The notes beneath the pieces were generated by a model. The model was not told the origin of the DNA and did no database searches. It worked only from the letters and a program-made list of their open reading frames with translations. Positions 18,627 through 27,276 of a stretch of 64,000 bases of DNA are shown piece by piece. Every line of letters starts with the position of its first letter. Positions within the stretch are counted from its first letter, which is position 1. The stretch lies in assembly GCA_019689555.1 (NCBI GenBank), contig JADGHE010000003.1, forward strand, positions 1 to 64,000. Reading direction: 5' to 3'. The translations under genes and the position numbers were made by a program. Source of the DNA: Variibacter sp. (lineage in GTDB: Bacteria > Pseudomonadota > Alphaproteobacteria > Rhizobiales > Xanthobacteraceae).

Positions 18627-19360
18627 CCGCCCCGCTGCTCGAAATCCAGGGCCTCGGCAAGCGCTTCGGCGGCTTTGTCGCGCTCGACAACATCAACCTC
18701 TCGGTGGCGCCGCAGGAGCGGGTCGGCCTGATCGGCCCGAACGGCTCCGGCAAGTCGACCCTCGTCAACTGCATCTGCGGCACCTTGCGCAACGAGACCG
18801 GCACGGTGCGGTTCGAAGGCAAGGCCATGGACGGCCTCCTCGCCCACGAACGCACCCGGCTCGGCATGGCGCGCTCGTTCCAGCTTCCGCGTCCGTTCAA
18901 GACGCTCACGGTCGCCGAGAACCTGCGCGTGCCGCTGCTCTATACGGTCGATGCCCGCTCCGGCTCGAAGCTCTCGCAGCGGGAGCTCGACGAGCGGTGC
19001 ATGGAGCTTCTGGCGCTTGTCGGCCTCGCCGACAAGGCGTGGCAGTATCCCGGCGATCTGACCCAGGTGGAGATGCGCAAGCTCGAGCTCGCGCGCGCCA
19101 TGGCGGCCGAGCCGAAGCTCCTCATCGCCGACGAGTCGATGGCGGGCCTGTCGCACTCGGAGGTCGACGACATCCTCGCGCTCCTCGTTCGGCTCAACGA
19201 GCGGGGCATCACGATCATCATGATCGAGCACATCATGCGCGCCGTCATGACGTTCTCGCAGCGGGTCATCGTGCTGGTCTCGGGCAAGAAGATCGCCGAC
19301 GGCCTGCCGGAGGACGTGATCCGCGATCCAGAAGTGGTGGGGGCCTATCTTGGCCAGTAG
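18623..19360 (+). CDS. livG: ABC transporter ATP-binding protein (LivG family)
   Basis: The 245-aa cytoplasmic ATPase has Walker A GPNGSGKSTL near residue 38. The family loop RLGMARSFQLPRPFKTLTVA follows near 75-94. The Q-loop/signature region is degenerate: QYPGDLTQVEMRKLELARAM replaces the usual LSxGQ motif (LTQVEMRK). Walker B is KLLIADESMAGLSHSEVDDI with catalytic Glu in the ADES wording, and the H-loop His is in IEHIMRAV. The altered signature LTQVE is shared with a LivG subgroup in these bacteria. Start by ATGA overlap with livM. Confidence 0.88.
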   Translation: MTAPLLEIQGLGKRFGGFVALDNINLSVAPQERVGLIGPNGSGKSTLVNCICGTLRNETGTVRFEGKAMDGLLAHERTRLGMARSFQLPRPFKTLTVAENLRVPLLYTVDARSGSKLSQRELDERCMELLALVGLADKAWQYPGDLTQVEMRKLELARAMAAEPKLLIADESMAGLSHSEVDDILALLVRLNERGITIIMIEHIMRAVMTFSQRVIVLVSGKKIADGLPEDVIRDPEVVGAYLGQ

Positions 19361-20081
19361 CATCACGATCAAGAACATCGACGCCGGCTATGGGGCCGTG
19401 CGCGTGCTCGAAAACGTCTCCGTCGAGGTGAAGAGCGGCGAGACCGTGGCGCTGCTCGGCACCAACGGCAACGGCAAGTCCACGCTCATGAAGTGCATCA
19501 TGGGCATCGTGCGGCCGAGTTCGGGCTCCATCGTCGCTGAGATCGACGGCGTGAAGCACGAGCTTATCGGCAAGACCACCGAAGAGATTGTCGATCTCGG
19601 CATCGCTCTCGTGCCGGAGGGCCGGCGCCTGTTCCCCCGGCTCACGGTGGAGGAGAACCTGCTGCTCGGTGCCTTCCGGCCGACCGCGCGCGCGCAGATG
19701 CAGCGCAATCTCGAGTTCTGCTTCGAGACCTTCCCCCGTCTGCGCGAGCGCGCCAAGCAGCTCGCGGGCTCGATGAGCGGCGGCGAGCAGCAGATGCTGG
19801 CGCTCGCGCGCGCCCTCATGCTCGCGCCGAAGATCCTGCTGGTCGACGAGCCCTCGGTCGGGCTTGCCCCGATCCTGGTCAGCCGCACCATCGACGCCAT
19901 CAAGCAGCTCAAGGAGAGCTTCGGCCTCACCGTGCTGATGGCGGAGCAGAACTTCACGCAGGCGATCCGCATCGCCAACCGCGGCTACGTCATCGTTCAC
20001 GGCAAGATCGAGTTCGAGGGCGGCTCCCCCGAGGAGCTCAACAACAACGACCTGATCCGCAAATTCTACATGGGCATGTGA
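19350..20081 (+). CDS. livF: ABC transporter ATP-binding protein (LivF family)
   Basis: The 243-aa second ATPase has Walker A LGTNGNGKSTLMKCIMG near residues 36-52. ITIKNIDAGYGAVRVLENVS lies at the N terminus, LVPEGRRLFPRLTVEENLLL near 90, the signature AGSMSGGEQQMLALARALML near 138-157, and Walker B KILLVDEPSVGLAPILVSRT. The start is TTG at 19350, overlapping the livG end by 11 bp; a TTG start in a coupled operon suggests reduced initiation. No periplasmic binding-protein gene accompanies livHMGF in this window. A hairpin (CCGCC/GGCGG, 20256-20269) lies 175 bp downstream. Confidence 0.9.
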   Translation: MASSITIKNIDAGYGAVRVLENVSVEVKSGETVALLGTNGNGKSTLMKCIMGIVRPSSGSIVAEIDGVKHELIGKTTEEIVDLGIALVPEGRRLFPRLTVEENLLLGAFRPTARAQMQRNLEFCFETFPRLRERAKQLAGSMSGGEQQMLALARALMLAPKILLVDEPSVGLAPILVSRTIDAIKQLKESFGLTVLMAEQNFTQAIRIANRGYVIVHGKIEFEGGSPEELNNNDLIRKFYMGM

Positions 20082-20299
20082 GGGCCCCCGCGCTCCCTGA
20101 CGGAGGCGGGGACCCGCGCGGCCCCTGCCGCTTGTCCTGCGGAGCCCCCGGCGTGGCGGCGCCGCGGCGCGGGCGCGAAGGAGCCGCTGCGGCCTCGAGG
20201 GCGGCGGCCTGCCGCCCTTGACCGACTCTCGCGGAGCGTCCATGAAAACCCCCGACCGCCGGGGGGCGGCTTTCGTCCGAGACAAGCGCGAGACGAGTG

Positions 20300-20905
20300 A
20301 TGGAAAAGTTCACCGTACTTGAAGGCGTGGCCGCGCCGCTCAGAATGATCAATGTCGATACCGACATGATCATCCCCAAGAACTACCTGAAGACCATCAA
20401 GCGCACCGGGCTGGGCAAGGGTCTGTTCGCGGAGAAGCGTTTTCGCGAAGACGGCAGCGAAGATCCCGATTTCGTGCTCAACAAGCCGGCCTACCGCAAC
20501 GCCAAGATCCTCATCGCCGGCGACAATTTCGGCTGCGGCTCGAGCCGCGAGCACGCGCCCTGGGCGCTGCTCGACTTCGGCATCCGCTGCGTGATCTCGA
20601 CCTCGTTCGGCGACATTTTCTACAACAACTGCTTCAAGAACGGCATTCTGCCGATCCGCGTGTCGCCCGAGGAGCTCGAGAAGCTGTTCGACGACGCCGA
20701 GCGGGGCGCGAACGCGACGCTGACGATCGATCTCGAGAAGCAGGAAATCCGCGGGCCGGACGGCGGCGTCATCAAGTTCGACATCGACCCGCACCGCAAG
20801 CACTGTCTGCTCAACGGCCTCGACGACATCGGGCTCACGATGGTCAAGGCCGACAAGATCGAGAGCTACGAGAAGCGGGTCAAGGCGGCGCGGCCCTGGC
20901 TGTAG
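20300..20905 (+). CDS. leuD: 3-isopropylmalate dehydratase small subunit
   Basis: The 201-aa small subunit of isopropylmalate isomerase joins LeuC, the large Fe-S subunit, in leucine synthesis. The swivel-domain marks are [20 protein letters not shown] near residue 17, [20 protein letters not shown] near 73-92 (the substrate-binding GCGSSREHA loop), and [20 protein letters not shown] near 111. Start ATG 20300; the GTG codon just before it is also open. leuC is not in the window. It is convergent with the ybaK-like gene, only 8 bp apart. Confidence 0.95.
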   Translation: MEKFTVLEGVAAPLRMINVDTDMIIPKNYLKTIKRTGLGKGLFAEKRFREDGSEDPDFVLNKPAYRNAKILIAGDNFGCGSSREHAPWALLDFGIRCVISTSFGDIFYNNCFKNGILPIRVSPEELEKLFDDAERGANATLTIDLEKQEIRGPDGGVIKFDIDPHRKHCLLNGLDDIGLTMVKADKIESYEKRVKAARPWL

Positions 20906-20913
20906 GGCGGCCC

Positions 20914-21399
20914 TCACGTCCCTCCGGCGGCAGTGAGTGGCGCCGGCCGCGCGCCGAGCACCCGCACGAGGTCCGCGGGCGCAAGCTCGATCTGCAGGCC
21001 ACGCCGGCCGCCATTGACGATCACGGTCGCAAACGCGAGCGCGGCCGCGTCCACGAAGGTCGGCACGCGCCGCCGCTGCCCGAAGGGCGAGATGCCGCCG
21101 ACGCGATAGCCGGTCAGGCGCTCGGCCTCCGCGGGGGCAAGCATGGCGGCATCCTTCGCGCCGGCCGCGGCCGCGAGGCGCTTCAGGCTCAGCTCCCGGT
21201 CGGACGGCACGAGGGCGCAGACCGCCGTCGCCCCGGCCCTCGCCATCAGCGTCTTGAGCAGCCGCGCGGGCTCGACGCCGAGTGCCGCGGCCGCCTGCAG
21301 GCCGATGCGCGCGGCGCCGGGGTCGTAATCGTATTCGTGCAGAGTGAAGACGACGCCGGCCGTGCGCAGCGCCGCGGTTGCGGGCGTGGCCTTGGCCAT
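20914..21399 (-). CDS. ybaK: Cys-tRNA(Pro)/aminoacyl-tRNA deacylase (YbaK/EbsC)
   Basis: The 161-aa YbaK family protein hydrolyses mischarged Cys-tRNA(Pro) in trans. Family marks are FTLHEYDYDPGAARIGLQAA near residues 19-38 and LKTLMARAGATAVCALVPSD, with the catalytic Lys in KTL. ELSLKRLAAAAGAKDAAMLA and TGYRVGGISPFGQRRRVPTF near 110 complete the YbaK GGxSPxG signature. Its ATG (21397-21399) overlaps the stop of the CoA-transferase in a TGATG junction, so the two are co-translated even though their functions look unrelated. Confidence 0.93.
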   Translation of the reverse strand: MAKATPATAALRTAGVVFTLHEYDYDPGAARIGLQAAAALGVEPARLLKTLMARAGATAVCALVPSDRELSLKRLAAAAGAKDAAMLAPAEAERLTGYRVGGISPFGQRRRVPTFVDAAALAFATVIVNGGRRGLQIELAPADLVRVLGARPAPLTAAGGT

Positions 21400-22586
21400 C
21401 AGGCGCCCGGCGCCTTCGTTCTGCCGCGCCCGGCGGCGGAGCCGAGGATTTCGGCCCGGTGCTCGTCGAGCGCGGGCGGAGGACGCTGCGGGCGCGGGGC
21501 CTCGCCGTCCACCAGGAACCCGCCGCGCACGACCCTGACGGGGCGATCGACGCCCGGCACGCGGTCGAAGGTGATGGTCATCCCGCGCTCGACGATCTGC
21601 GGCTCCGCCAGCACCTGCGGCACGGTCAGCACCCGGCCGGCGGGAACGCCTGCCCGGTTCAGCCGCTCCTCCCATTCCGCCGCCGAGGCGGCGGCGAGCG
21701 CCTCCTCGATCAGGGCGTTGAGGGCGTAGCGGTTGACTTTGCGCGATTCGCGCTCGGCGAAGCGCGGATCCTCGGCGAGCTCCGGCCGGCCGATCAGGCG
21801 GCAGAGCGCGACGAACTGCTCCTGCTTGTTCGCCGCGATGTTGAGAAGTCCGTCGCCGGTGCGGAATGTGCCGGAGGGGGCGGCGGTGAAGTTCTCGTTG
21901 CCCATCGGCCGCGGCTCGACGCCCCCGGTCAGATAGTTCGAGACCGGCCAGCCCAGCGCGCTCAGCGTGCTTTCGAGCATGGAGACGTCGAGAAAGGCGC
22001 CCTCCCCGGTGCGCATGCGCCGCAGCAGCGCCGCCACGATCGCGAAGGCGCCGAACAGCCCGCCGAGCGTGTCGCAGACCGGATAGCCGACGCGCAGGGG
22101 CGCGGTCTCGGGCGTGCCGGTGATGCTCATGACCCCCGAGAGGCCCTGGATGATCTGGTCGTAGGCCGGCTTGTCCCGCCACGGCCCGGTCTGGCCGAAG
22201 CCCGAGATCGCGCAATAGACGAGGTCGCGGCGCACGGCCCGCAGCCTCTCGTAGCCGAGGCCGAGCCGCTCCATCACCCCCGGGCGGAAGTTCTCGACCA
22301 GGGCGTCGCTCGTCGCGACGAGGTCGAGAAAGCGCGCGCGGTCCTCCTCGCGCTTGAGGTCGAGCGCGACGGAGCGCTTGCCAGCGTTCTGGGCCAGGAA
22401 CGACACGCCCATATTCGCGCGGTTGAGCTCGGGCGCGGCGCCGAGCTGCCGCGCGAGGTCGCCGCCGCCCGGCGCCTCGACCTTGATCACGTCGGCGCCC
22501 AAGAGCGCGAGCTGGTAGCCGCAATAGGGCCCGGCCAGCACATTCGTGAGATCGAGAACGCGGATTCCGGAGAGCAGCGCCGTCAC
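21399..22586 (-). CDS. CaiB/BaiF-type (class III) CoA-transferase
   Basis: The 395-aa protein transfers CoA between carboxylic acids. The N terminus LSGIRVLDLTNVLAGPYCGY has the class III signature, followed by ALLGADVIKVEAPGGGDLAR and NAGKRSVALDLKREEDRARF. The catalytic Asp follows in the GFGQTGPWRDKPAYDQIIQG region near 150. The late conserved piece is LNRAGVPAGRVLTVPQVLAE. The start is GTG 22584-22586. It is transcribed after tctCBA in the same direction with 71 bp between, so the imported acid may be activated by this enzyme. The specific acid is unknown. Confidence 0.88.
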   Translation of the reverse strand: MTALLSGIRVLDLTNVLAGPYCGYQLALLGADVIKVEAPGGGDLARQLGAAPELNRANMGVSFLAQNAGKRSVALDLKREEDRARFLDLVATSDALVENFRPGVMERLGLGYERLRAVRRDLVYCAISGFGQTGPWRDKPAYDQIIQGLSGVMSITGTPETAPLRVGYPVCDTLGGLFGAFAIVAALLRRMRTGEGAFLDVSMLESTLSALGWPVSNYLTGGVEPRPMGNENFTAAPSGTFRTGDGLLNIAANKQEQFVALCRLIGRPELAEDPRFAERESRKVNRYALNALIEEALAAASAAEWEERLNRAGVPAGRVLTVPQVLAEPQIVERGMTITFDRVPGVDRPVRVVRGGFLVDGEAPRPQRPPPALDEHRAEILGSAAGRGRTKAPGA

Positions 22587-22657
22587 AGTGCCTCACCTCG
22601 CGAACGACCGGGACCCCTTTTCACCATGCACAGCCCTCGTCCGACGCAAAGCCCTCC

Positions 22658-24178
22658 TCAGGCCTCGCCGGGCTGCGCGGCGTCGCGCAGACGGCGCGCG
22701 GCGTAGAGTGCATAAAGCCGCGGCCCGACGAGACCGACCACGGCGAGCGCGAGCAGCGTCGCCGACAAGGGCTGCCTGAAGAACACCGTCCAGTCGCCGT
22801 CGGAGATCGTCATCGCCTGACGGAAGTTCTGCTCCGCGAGCGGCCCGAGGATCATGCCGATGATCACCGGCGCCGTGGGAAAATCGAACCGCCGCATCAG
22901 AAAACCCACCGCGCCCAGCAGGTAGAGCAGGATCAGGTCGACCGGCGAATTGGAGATACCGTAGGTCCCGATCGTGGCGAACACGAGAATGCCGGCATAG
23001 AGCAGCGGCGCGGGAATTTTCAGCACCCGCACCCAGATGCCGACCATCGGCAGGTTGAGCACGAGCAGCATGATATTCGCGATGTACAGGCTCGCGATCA
23101 GGCCCCACACCAGCGCCGGCTGGTTCTGCAGCAGCAGCGGCCCGGGGTTGATGCCGTAGCTCTGGAAGGCGGAAAGCATGATCGCGGCAGTGGCCGAGGT
23201 CGGCAGGCCGAGGGTCAGCATCGGCACCAGCACGCCCGCGGCCGAGGCATTGTTGGCGGCCTCGGGCCCGGCGACGCCTTCGATCGCGCCGACGGTGCCG
23301 AACTCCTCGGGCTTCTTGGAGAGCCGCTTCTCGATCCAGTAGGAGAGAAAGGTCGGGATTTCCGCCCCGCCCGCCGGCAGCGCGCCGATGGGAAAGCCGA
23401 GCGCCGCCCCGCGCAGCCACGGCTTCCACGAGCGCGACCACTCTTCGCGCGTCATGTAGAGCGAGCCGCGGAGCGGCACGATCTCGTCCTTGCCGGCGTG
23501 GCGGCGCGCCGCGACGTAGAGGGTCTCGCCGACCGCGAACAGGCCGACCGCCACGACGATCACGTTGACGCCGTCGAGCAGTTCCGGGATGCCGAGCGTG
23601 AAGCGCGCCTGCCCCGTCTGCAGGTCGACGCCGATCATGCCGAGATAGAAGCCGAAGAAGAGGCTCGTGAGCCCGCGCACGGCCGAGGAGCCGAGAACGG
23701 CGGAAACCGTCGCGAACGCCATGACCATTAGCGAGAAATATTCGGCCGGCCCGAACTTGAGCGCGAAGCTCACGACCACCGGGGCGAGGAAGGTGATCCC
23801 GATCGTGCCGATGGTGCCGGCGACGAACGAGCCGATGGCGGAGGTGGCGAGCGCGGCGCCCGCGCGGCCCGAGCGCGCCATGCGGTTGCCCTCGAGCGCG
23901 GTGACGATGGTGGCGCTCTCGCCCGGCGTGTTGAGCAGGATCGAGGTCGTCGAGCCGCCGTACATCGCGCCGTAATAGATGCCGGCGAACAGGATGAAGG
24001 CCGCCGTCGGCTCCACCTTGAAGGTGATGGGCAGGAGGAGGGCGATGGTCAAAGCCGGGCCGAGGCCCGGGAGCACGCCGATCGCCGTCCCCAGCGTGGT
24101 GCCGACCAGGCACCACAAGAGGTGCGCCGGGGTGAGCGCGATGGCGAAGCCGTTCGCCAGTTGCGACAAGGTCTCCAT
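22658..24178 (-). CDS. tctA: Tripartite tricarboxylate transporter large permease (TctA family)
   Basis: The 506-aa membrane protein has about 11-12 helices and is the ion-coupled transport subunit of the TTT family. Typical segments are [20 protein letters not shown] near residue 23 and [20 protein letters not shown] near 66-85, the TctA signature. [20 protein letters not shown] lies near 330 and the conserved end [20 protein letters not shown] is near 455. It starts 12 bp after the tctB stop. With tctB and tctC it forms a complete transporter for a di- or tricarboxylate or related acid. Confidence 0.93.
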   Translation of the reverse strand: METLSQLANGFAIALTPAHLLWCLVGTTLGTAIGVLPGLGPALTIALLLPITFKVEPTAAFILFAGIYYGAMYGGSTTSILLNTPGESATIVTALEGNRMARSGRAGAALATSAIGSFVAGTIGTIGITFLAPVVVSFALKFGPAEYFSLMVMAFATVSAVLGSSAVRGLTSLFFGFYLGMIGVDLQTGQARFTLGIPELLDGVNVIVVAVGLFAVGETLYVAARRHAGKDEIVPLRGSLYMTREEWSRSWKPWLRGAALGFPIGALPAGGAEIPTFLSYWIEKRLSKKPEEFGTVGAIEGVAGPEAANNASAAGVLVPMLTLGLPTSATAAIMLSAFQSYGINPGPLLLQNQPALVWGLIASLYIANIMLLVLNLPMVGIWVRVLKIPAPLLYAGILVFATIGTYGISNSPVDLILLYLLGAVGFLMRRFDFPTAPVIIGMILGPLAEQNFRQAMTISDGDWTVFFRQPLSATLLALAVVGLVGPRLYALYAARRLRDAAQPGEA

Positions 24179-24190
24179 GGTTATCTGCGT

Positions 24191-24679
24191 CTAACCGCCG
24201 AGCAGCCGCTCGACGAGGCCGGCGCCGATGTTGACGCCCAGCGCCTTGGCGAAACCGAAATAGGCCACCAGCGCCACCGCGGAGCCGATCGCCCCGTCGC
24301 GCAGGGGCGTGCGGCTGCCGAAGCCGCGCGCCACCAGCACGAACATCACCGTGGACGCCGCCGTGAAGCCGAGCCAGCCGATGAGCGCGACATTGGCGAG
24401 GAGCCCGGCGACCACGAAGGCGAGCGCCCGCCGGTCGAGCGCAACCTCCCTCTCCTCGGCCGCCTGCCAGCCGCCGCGCGCCGCCTGCGCCACCAGCAGC
24501 AGCGCGAGCACGGCGAGGCCGCCGGCCGTGGCGTAGGGAAAGACCGACGGTCCGATCTTCGCATAGAGCGGCGAGACGGGAATTTCCCACGCCTGCCAGA
24601 GCACCAGCCCCGCAAAGGCGAGCGCCCCGAGCCCGATCGCCGTCTCGGGAAGGGCCGGCGCGCGCTCACGCCCACGCAT
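24191..24679 (-). CDS. tctB: Tripartite tricarboxylate transporter small permease (TctB family)
   Basis: The 162-aa protein has four predicted membrane helices: ETAIGLGALAFAGLVLWQAW near residue 11, FPYATAGGLAVLALLLVAQA, ALAFVVAGLLANVALIGWLG, and a C-terminal pair ending FAKALGVNIGAGLVERLLGG. This is the TctB layout, with weak sequence conservation as usual for this subunit. I chose ATG 24677-24679 (MRGRERAP). A GTG at 24721 would add 14 residues and bring it within 17 bp of the tctC stop. Confidence 0.85.
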   Translation of the reverse strand: MRGRERAPALPETAIGLGALAFAGLVLWQAWEIPVSPLYAKIGPSVFPYATAGGLAVLALLLVAQAARGGWQAAEEREVALDRRALAFVVAGLLANVALIGWLGFTAASTVMFVLVARGFGSRTPLRDGAIGSAVALVAYFGFAKALGVNIGAGLVERLLGG

Positions 24680-24737
24680 CAATCGCAGTCCCTCGCTGGT
24701 TCGGATCGACCTAAGCGGCACGAACGCGATCGCGCCG

Positions 24738-25718
24738 TCAGCTCGCGAGGCCGAGGTCTTTCAGCACGCTGGTGACGCGCTCGTTCTCGTTTTCGATGAA
24801 CTTGGCATAGGCGTCGCCCGTGAGCAGGATCGGCGTCCAGTCGCGCTTCCTCAGCTCCTCCTTCCAGGCGTTGCTGTTCGCCATCTTCTCGATGAGGGCG
24901 ATGAGCGACTCGCGCTGGGCCGCGCTGATGCCGGGCGGGGCGAACACGCCGCGCCAGTTGAACAGCTCGACGTCGATCCCTTCCTCCTTGAGGGTCGGCA
25001 CGTCGATATCGGGCTGGCGCTCGCCGGCGGAGATCGCGAGCGCCCGCAGCTTGCCGGCCTTGATCTGCTCGCCGAACTCGCCGAAGCCGGAAATGCCGGC
25101 GGTGACATGGCCGCCCAGGATGGCGGCGAGCGCGGGGCCGCCGCCCGCATAGGCGACATAGGTGAGGTCCCTCGGCGCGACCCCGAGCGCCTTGCCGATC
25201 ATGCCGAGCAGGATGTGGTCGGTGCCGCCGGCCGAGCCGCCCGCGACCGACACCTTCTTGGGGTCCGTCTTCAGCGCGGCGGCGAAGTCCTTCGCCGTCT
25301 TCAACGGCGAATCGGCGGGCACGACCAGCACCTCGAATTCGCCGGTCAGCCGGGCGATCGGAACCGTCTGGGTGATCTTGACCGGGGATTTGTTGGCGAT
25401 CAGCGCGCCGACCATGACGAGCCCGCCCACCATCAGCGCATTGGGGCGACCCCGCCACTGGTTGATGAACTGCGGCAGGCCCACCGCGCCGCCGGCGCCC
25501 GGGACGTTCGTGATCTGCGCGCTGCCAATCAGCTTCTCGGCCTTGAGCACCTGCTCCATGGTGCGCGCGGTCTGGTCCCAGCCGCCGCCCGGCGCCGCCG
25601 GAACGAAAATCTGCAGCTGGTCGACCATCTGCGCGGCCGCCCGCTCGGGCCTGCCGAGCAGCAAAGACAGGCCGCCCAGGGCGACGGAGGCCTTCAACAG
25701 ATCGCGCTTCGTGAGCAT
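24738..25718 (-). CDS. tctC: Tripartite tricarboxylate transporter substrate-binding protein (TctC/Bug family)
   Basis: The 326-aa periplasmic binding protein begins with a Tat-like signal peptide, KRDLLKASVALGGLSLLLGR, cleaved after AAAQM near residue 30. The Bug fold follows with LQIFVPAAPGGGWDQTARTM near 35-54 (the carboxylate-pincer loop), NVPGAGGAVGLPQFINQWRG near 85, and ISGFGEFGEQIKAGKLRALA near 210. FAPPGISAAQRESLIALIEK is near the end. It is first in a tctCBA order, which fits a dedicated transporter. A CoA-transferase follows the operon. Confidence 0.92.
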   Translation of the reverse strand: MLTKRDLLKASVALGGLSLLLGRPERAAAQMVDQLQIFVPAAPGGGWDQTARTMEQVLKAEKLIGSAQITNVPGAGGAVGLPQFINQWRGRPNALMVGGLVMVGALIANKSPVKITQTVPIARLTGEFEVLVVPADSPLKTAKDFAAALKTDPKKVSVAGGSAGGTDHILLGMIGKALGVAPRDLTYVAYAGGGPALAAILGGHVTAGISGFGEFGEQIKAGKLRALAISAGERQPDIDVPTLKEEGIDVELFNWRGVFAPPGISAAQRESLIALIEKMANSNAWKEELRKRDWTPILLTGDAYAKFIENENERVTSVLKDLGLAS

Positions 25719-25925
25719 TCCAGTTTCTCCTCAGCTTCGCTCGGCGCGGGGCCGGCGCCGCCGTTCGGGGCGCGCCGGACCCGCCGATTCGAGCCGCCAG
25801 ATCTTCGGGCGACGGTTGCACCGCGCGGCCCGCGGGTCAACCGGAACGGGGCCTTTCGGGCCGGCCCTTGCGGCGCGAACGGCGCGGGGCGGGCGCTTCT
25901 TCGGGGGCGCTCGGGAGCAGGGGAC

Positions 25926-25972
25926 GAGCATTGATCGAAGTCAATGCTCCGGTCGACCGGACGTGAGATAAT
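25926..25972 (+). promoter_or_regulatory. FNR/FixK-type box with -10, promoter of the CBS-BON/Host_attach operon
   Basis: A long dyad GAGCATTGA (25926-25934), TCGAAG, TCAATGCTC (25941-25949) contains the core TTGA-N6-TCAA recognised by FNR/FixK/Dnr proteins. A near-consensus -10, GATAAT at 25967-25972, follows. The dyad centre (25937.5) is 41.5 bp from the expected start near 25979, the class II activation position. There is no -35 hexamer, as expected for an activator-dependent promoter. The CBS-BON ATG is at 25999. Confidence 0.8.
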
Positions 25973-25998
25973 GAGCTTTCGATGAGGGAGGACGTCTC

Positions 25999-26688
25999 AT
26001 GAAGGCAGCCGATGTGATGGTCCGGGACGTCGTCACCATCCGGCCCGATTCGGGCGTGCAGGACGCCGCGAGGCTGCTGCTGGAAAACCGCATCAGCGGC
26101 CTTCCCGTCGTCGACGACGAGGGCCGCCTCGTCGGCATCGTCTCGGAAGGGGATCTGATGCGCCGCCCCGAGGCCGGCACCGAGCCCCGCCATTCCTGGT
26201 GGCTCGAGCTGGTCACGCCCAACGAGGCGCTGGCGCGCGAATTCACGAAGACGCATGCCCGCAAGGTGGCGGACGTCATGACGCGGGCCGTCATCACCGC
26301 CGCGCCGGAGACGCCGCTCGGCGAGATCGCCCGCCTGCTCGAGAAGCATCGCATCAAGCGCGTGCCCGTCGTGCAGGACGGCCGGGTCGTCGGCATCGTC
26401 AGCCGCGCCAACCTGCTCCAGGCGCTCGCCTCCTTCGCCGAGGCGCCGAGCGCGACGGCGGTGGAGGACAGCGCGCTGCGCGAGGCCGTGCTGTCCCGCC
26501 TCGAGGCGCAGCCCTGGGCGCGGCTCGCGCTCGTCAATGTGATCGTTCGCGCCGGCACGGTCGATCTTTGGGGCATCGTCGGTTCTCAAGCGGAGCGCAC
26601 GGCCCTGCGCGTCGCCGCGGAGGGCACGCCGGGCGTGCGGGCCGTGAACGACAATCTGATCGTGCGGCCGCTGGCGGCGGGAACGTGA
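25999..26688 (+). CDS. CBS-domain pair with C-terminal BON domain (paralogue 1)
   Basis: The 229-aa protein has CBS1 at about residues 1-55 (MKAADVMVRDVVTIRPDSGV, then ISGLPVVDDEGRLVGIVSEG). CBS2 covers about 92-145 (KVADVMTRAVITAAPETPLG, then RIKRVPVVQDGRVVGIVSRA), and a BON domain about 160-226 (VIVRAGTVDLWGIVGSQAER, then RAVNDNLIVRPL). Such proteins probably sense adenine nucleotides through the CBS pair and bind phospholipid or partners through BON. The neighbouring paralogue at 27277 has the same layout. The upstream TTGA-N6-TCAA dyad implies induction at low oxygen. It probably heads an operon with the next two genes. Confidence 0.92.
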   Translation: MKAADVMVRDVVTIRPDSGVQDAARLLLENRISGLPVVDDEGRLVGIVSEGDLMRRPEAGTEPRHSWWLELVTPNEALAREFTKTHARKVADVMTRAVITAAPETPLGEIARLLEKHRIKRVPVVQDGRVVGIVSRANLLQALASFAEAPSATAVEDSALREAVLSRLEAQPWARLALVNVIVRAGTVDLWGIVGSQAERTALRVAAEGTPGVRAVNDNLIVRPLAAGT

Positions 26689-26792
26689 GACGGGCCGCCT
26701 GAGTTGTCGAAAGACACGCCGCGCGGCGCCGTGCAACCGCTCCGCGTGTCGCACACGGATCGTGTCGCTCGAGGATTGGGAAGAGGCCCTGC

Positions 26793-27254
26793 ATGGTCAC
26801 AGCCAAGCTTCGCCACGGTGCCTGGGTCGTCGTTTGCAGCGGCGGCAAGGCGCTGTTTCTGGAGAACAAGGGGGACGAGAAGTTCCCCAATCTGCAGACC
26901 CGCAACGTCCATCAGCACGCGAACGCGCTGACCCACGAGCAGGGCGCCGACGCGCCGGGCCGCGTCTTCGCGTCCGTCGGCACGAACCGCAGCGCGGTGG
27001 AACAGACGGACTGGCACGAGGAAAGCGAGCGCGCGTTTCTCCGCGGGATCGCCCGGCACATCAACGAGGCGGTCGCCGCCGGCCTCGCGAAGTCGATCTT
27101 TCTCGTCGCCCCGCCGCGCGCCCTGGGGATTTTGCGGGACGAGCTCTCGCGGCCGGCCCGCGAAGCCCTCGAGGCGGAGCTGGACCGCGACTTCACCAAC
27201 CTCCCCAACTACGAGATCGAAAAGCGGCTCGTCGAGGCCATCACCAAGCCCTGA
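26793..27254 (+). CDS. Host_attach family protein (PF10116; eRF1-like fold suggested)
   Basis: The 153-aa protein matches the family annotated as required for attachment to host cells. Marks are AWVVVCSGGKALFLENKGDE near the N terminus, AVEQTDWHEESERAFLRGIA near 67-86, IFLVAPPRALGILRDELSRP near 103-122, and the ending DRDFTNLPNYEIEKRLVEAI. From memory, comparative work has linked this family to bacterial eRF1-like (baeRF) proteins possibly acting in ribosome rescue; the host-attachment name comes from a single phenotype. The ATG (26793-26795) has AGAGGCC upstream, not a strong ribosome site. It lies between two CBS-BON genes with 22 bp to the second. Confidence 0.85.
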   Translation: MVTAKLRHGAWVVVCSGGKALFLENKGDEKFPNLQTRNVHQHANALTHEQGADAPGRVFASVGTNRSAVEQTDWHEESERAFLRGIARHINEAVAAGLAKSIFLVAPPRALGILRDELSRPAREALEAELDRDFTNLPNYEIEKRLVEAITKP

Positions 27255-27276
27255 CGCGCCGGGTGCGAGGACGCAA

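Noticed and set aside
20256-20269. CCGCC/GGCGG hairpin after livF as a strong terminator
   Set aside because: A 5-bp stem with only CTTTCG after it is weak; noted in the livF entry but not called separately.
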